Origin: Spirilliplanes yamanashiensis
GTDB taxonomy: Bacteria; Actinomycetota; Actinomycetes; Mycobacteriales; Micromonosporaceae
Assembly: GCF_016863475.1 (NCBI RefSeq)
Contig: NZ_BOOY01000042.1
Location: 50,809 to 114,808 of the forward strand
Reading direction: 5' to 3'
DNA length: 64,000 nucleotides
Shown here: in pieces, positions 63,191 to 64,000 of the stretch
How positions within the stretch are numbered: the stretch's first letter is position 1
How the letters are laid out: the number at the start of each line of letters is the position of its first letter
The notes under the pieces: model-generated
The model's database searches: none
Told to the model about the DNA's origin: nothing
Seen by the model: only the letters and a program-made list of their open reading frames with translations
Position numbers and translations under genes: made by a program

Positions 63191-63643
63191 TCAGGCCGCG
63201 CAGAACTCGTTGCCCTCGGGGTCCAGCATGACCCACCAGTGACCGGCCGGGCCGTTGTCGACCTCACGAACCCGGGTCGCCCCCAGCCCTTCCAGCCGCT
63301 CGACGAGCTTGTCGAGGCCGCCGGGCTCGCTGTGGATGTCGACGTGCAGGCGGTTCTTGCCGGACTTCCCCTCGGGAACGTCCTGGAACAGCAGCCGCCG
63401 CCCCTGCCCGACGCCACTGTTCTCGTCGAACGGGTCGTCGGGGTGCCGGATGCCAGCCAGGCCGCGGAAGGTCTTGCGCCCGCCGTGGTCGTGGACCGCC
63501 TCCGGGGGGAGCTGCCCGGCGGCGAGCAGCTGGTCGATGAGCCTGGTGGGGTCCTCGACCTCGTACTCCAGGGCGGCGGCCCAGAAGTCGGCCAGAGCGA
63601 CCGCATCGGCCGTGTCGATGACAAGCTTCCAACCGAGTGCCAT
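63191..63643 (-). CDS. VOC (glyoxalase-like) superfamily protein
   Basis: 150 residues, ATG 63643. Two beta-alpha-beta-beta-beta modules: LVIDTADAVALADFWAAALE, RRLLFQDVPEGKSGKNRLHV, HVDIHSEPGGLDKLVERLEG, NGPAGHWWVMLDPEGNEFCA. This matches small glyoxalase/bleomycin-resistance-like proteins (the PEGNEFC end is typical). Ligand unknown. No ribosome site is visible; a good promoter 8 bp upstream implies a leaderless mRNA. Confidence 0.9.
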   Translation of the reverse strand: MALGWKLVIDTADAVALADFWAAALEYEVEDPTRLIDQLLAAGQLPPEAVHDHGGRKTFRGLAGIRHPDDPFDENSGVGQGRRLLFQDVPEGKSGKNRLHVDIHSEPGGLDKLVERLEGLGATRVREVDNGPAGHWWVMLDPEGNEFCAA

Positions 63644-63650
63644 GTAACTG

Positions 63651-63679
63651 GTTATAGCGGTTACACGACGCGGCCGCAA
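63651..63679 (-). promoter_or_regulatory. Promoter of the VOC gene
   Basis: On the minus strand TTGCGG (63679-63674), 17-base spacer, TATAAC (63656-63651). The predicted transcript starts at or next to ATG 63643. Confidence 0.65.
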
Positions 63680-63914
63680 CCCGGTTGAGGTCGGTGACGA
63701 GGCCCCACATCGGCCCCGACTGCTTCCCCTTAGCCGCCGGGGGCCCGGGTCGCTCAAGTACCGGCGCCGCTCAGAGCCAGCACCGCAGAAAGGTCGGCGC
63801 CATGGCGGCAGAGGCCGTCGGCCAGCGCCGCATGTTGGCCCCACGACCGGCGCTCAACCGCCACGGTCGAGCCGTGGAAAGCCAACCGTGGAGAGCCGCT
63901 GGAGAGGGCCGGCC
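63680..63914. other. Mostly non-coding; possible start of a repeat-containing ORF
   Basis: No confident gene. From ATG 63802 (weak AAGG upstream) the plus frame is open to the window end and enters the tandem repeat as GRPWM units. On the minus strand the same repeats read GPSTA, also open. Degenerate 14-15-base relatives of the repeat begin near 63872. Confidence 0.25.
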
Positions 63915-64000
63915 GTGGATGGGCCGGCCGTGGATGGGCCGGCCGTGGATGGGCCGGCCGTGGATGGGCCGGCCGTGGATGGGCCGGCCGTGGATGGGCC
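63915..64000. repeat. Perfect 15-bp tandem repeat reaching the window edge
   Basis: The unit GTGGATGGGCCGGCC starts at 63915, 63930, 63945, 63960, 63975 and 63990: five full copies plus 11 bases of a sixth. Each contains the palindrome GGCCGGCC. A 15-base period keeps all reading frames in phase. Confidence 0.97.

Noticed and set aside
63915..64000. CRISPR array
   Set aside because: Units are contiguous 15-mers without unique spacers, and no cas gene is present.

Overview
The window is very GC-rich, with GTG starts, tight ATGA/GTGA overlaps, Tat and lipoprotein exports, a SARP regulator, a SigE-family sigma factor, a PadR/methyltransferase pair and DmdR/IdeR-type iron boxes. This points to a filamentous actinobacterium, most likely a Micromonosporaceae-like genus (Actinoplanes, Dactylosporangium and relatives). 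That placement is inference from gene content; no rRNA marker is present.

Layout. 1-4946 (+): a secreted operon pairing two prepilin-type proteins with a PilX-like ricin-lectin fusion and a large LamG protein whose start lies outside the window. 4959-11621 (-): a four-gene polysaccharide-degradation operon (GH43, GH16-CBM13, GH105, and a 1011-aa Tat-exported discoidin protein) led by an AT-rich control region. 11886-13413 (+): a SigE-family ECF sigma factor with an ECF-type promoter and its membrane partner. 13542-20606: tRNA-Lys(TTT) followed by a decayed mobile island. It holds an integrase C-terminal remnant, a PASTA lipoprotein, an AlbA_2-like fragment, a truncated IS5-family element, a toxin fragment with a pentapeptide-repeat neighbour, a DUF1906/FG-GAP secreted protein, and a degenerate copy of the tRNA 3' end at the far side.

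20727-31990: surface and secreted proteins (ALF-repeat LPVTG protein, a PA14/propeller/CBM/ricin/DUF1080 giant, a trypsin-like protease, an intradiol-dioxygenase-like lipoprotein), a STAS-HATPase regulator, an AraC regulator and an FxsB-like radical SAM/SPASM peptide maturase with no visible precursor. 32102-45884: an aldehyde dehydrogenase, a methyltransferase/PadR divergon with two perfect 17-bp palindromes, a PAS-PP2C-HATPase-STAS signalling protein, and a SARP-LAL-type regulator. Two nearby promoters carry 11-bp-phased GTAAGCG heptamers. DinB/DUF664, SDR, SnoaL-like, phosphoesterase and patatin genes follow.

47931-54155: an iron-box-controlled divergent siderophore locus. One arm encodes an ornithine/lysine N-monooxygenase, a free aryl carrier protein and a cupin; the other encodes the four 2,3-dihydroxybenzoate enzymes (dehydrogenase, isochorismate synthase, DHB-AMP ligase, isochorismatase). 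Together they could make DHB, load it on the carrier and N-hydroxylate an amino acid, but no condensing NRPS lies in the window. 54282-63643: a small pilin-like protein, an ABC-2 exporter with a divergent two-component system, a PLP decarboxylase, an SRPBCC/ArsR pair with twin operators, an MFS drug exporter, a degenerate GGDEF-EAL protein and a VOC protein. The window ends in a perfect 15-bp tandem repeat (63915-64000).
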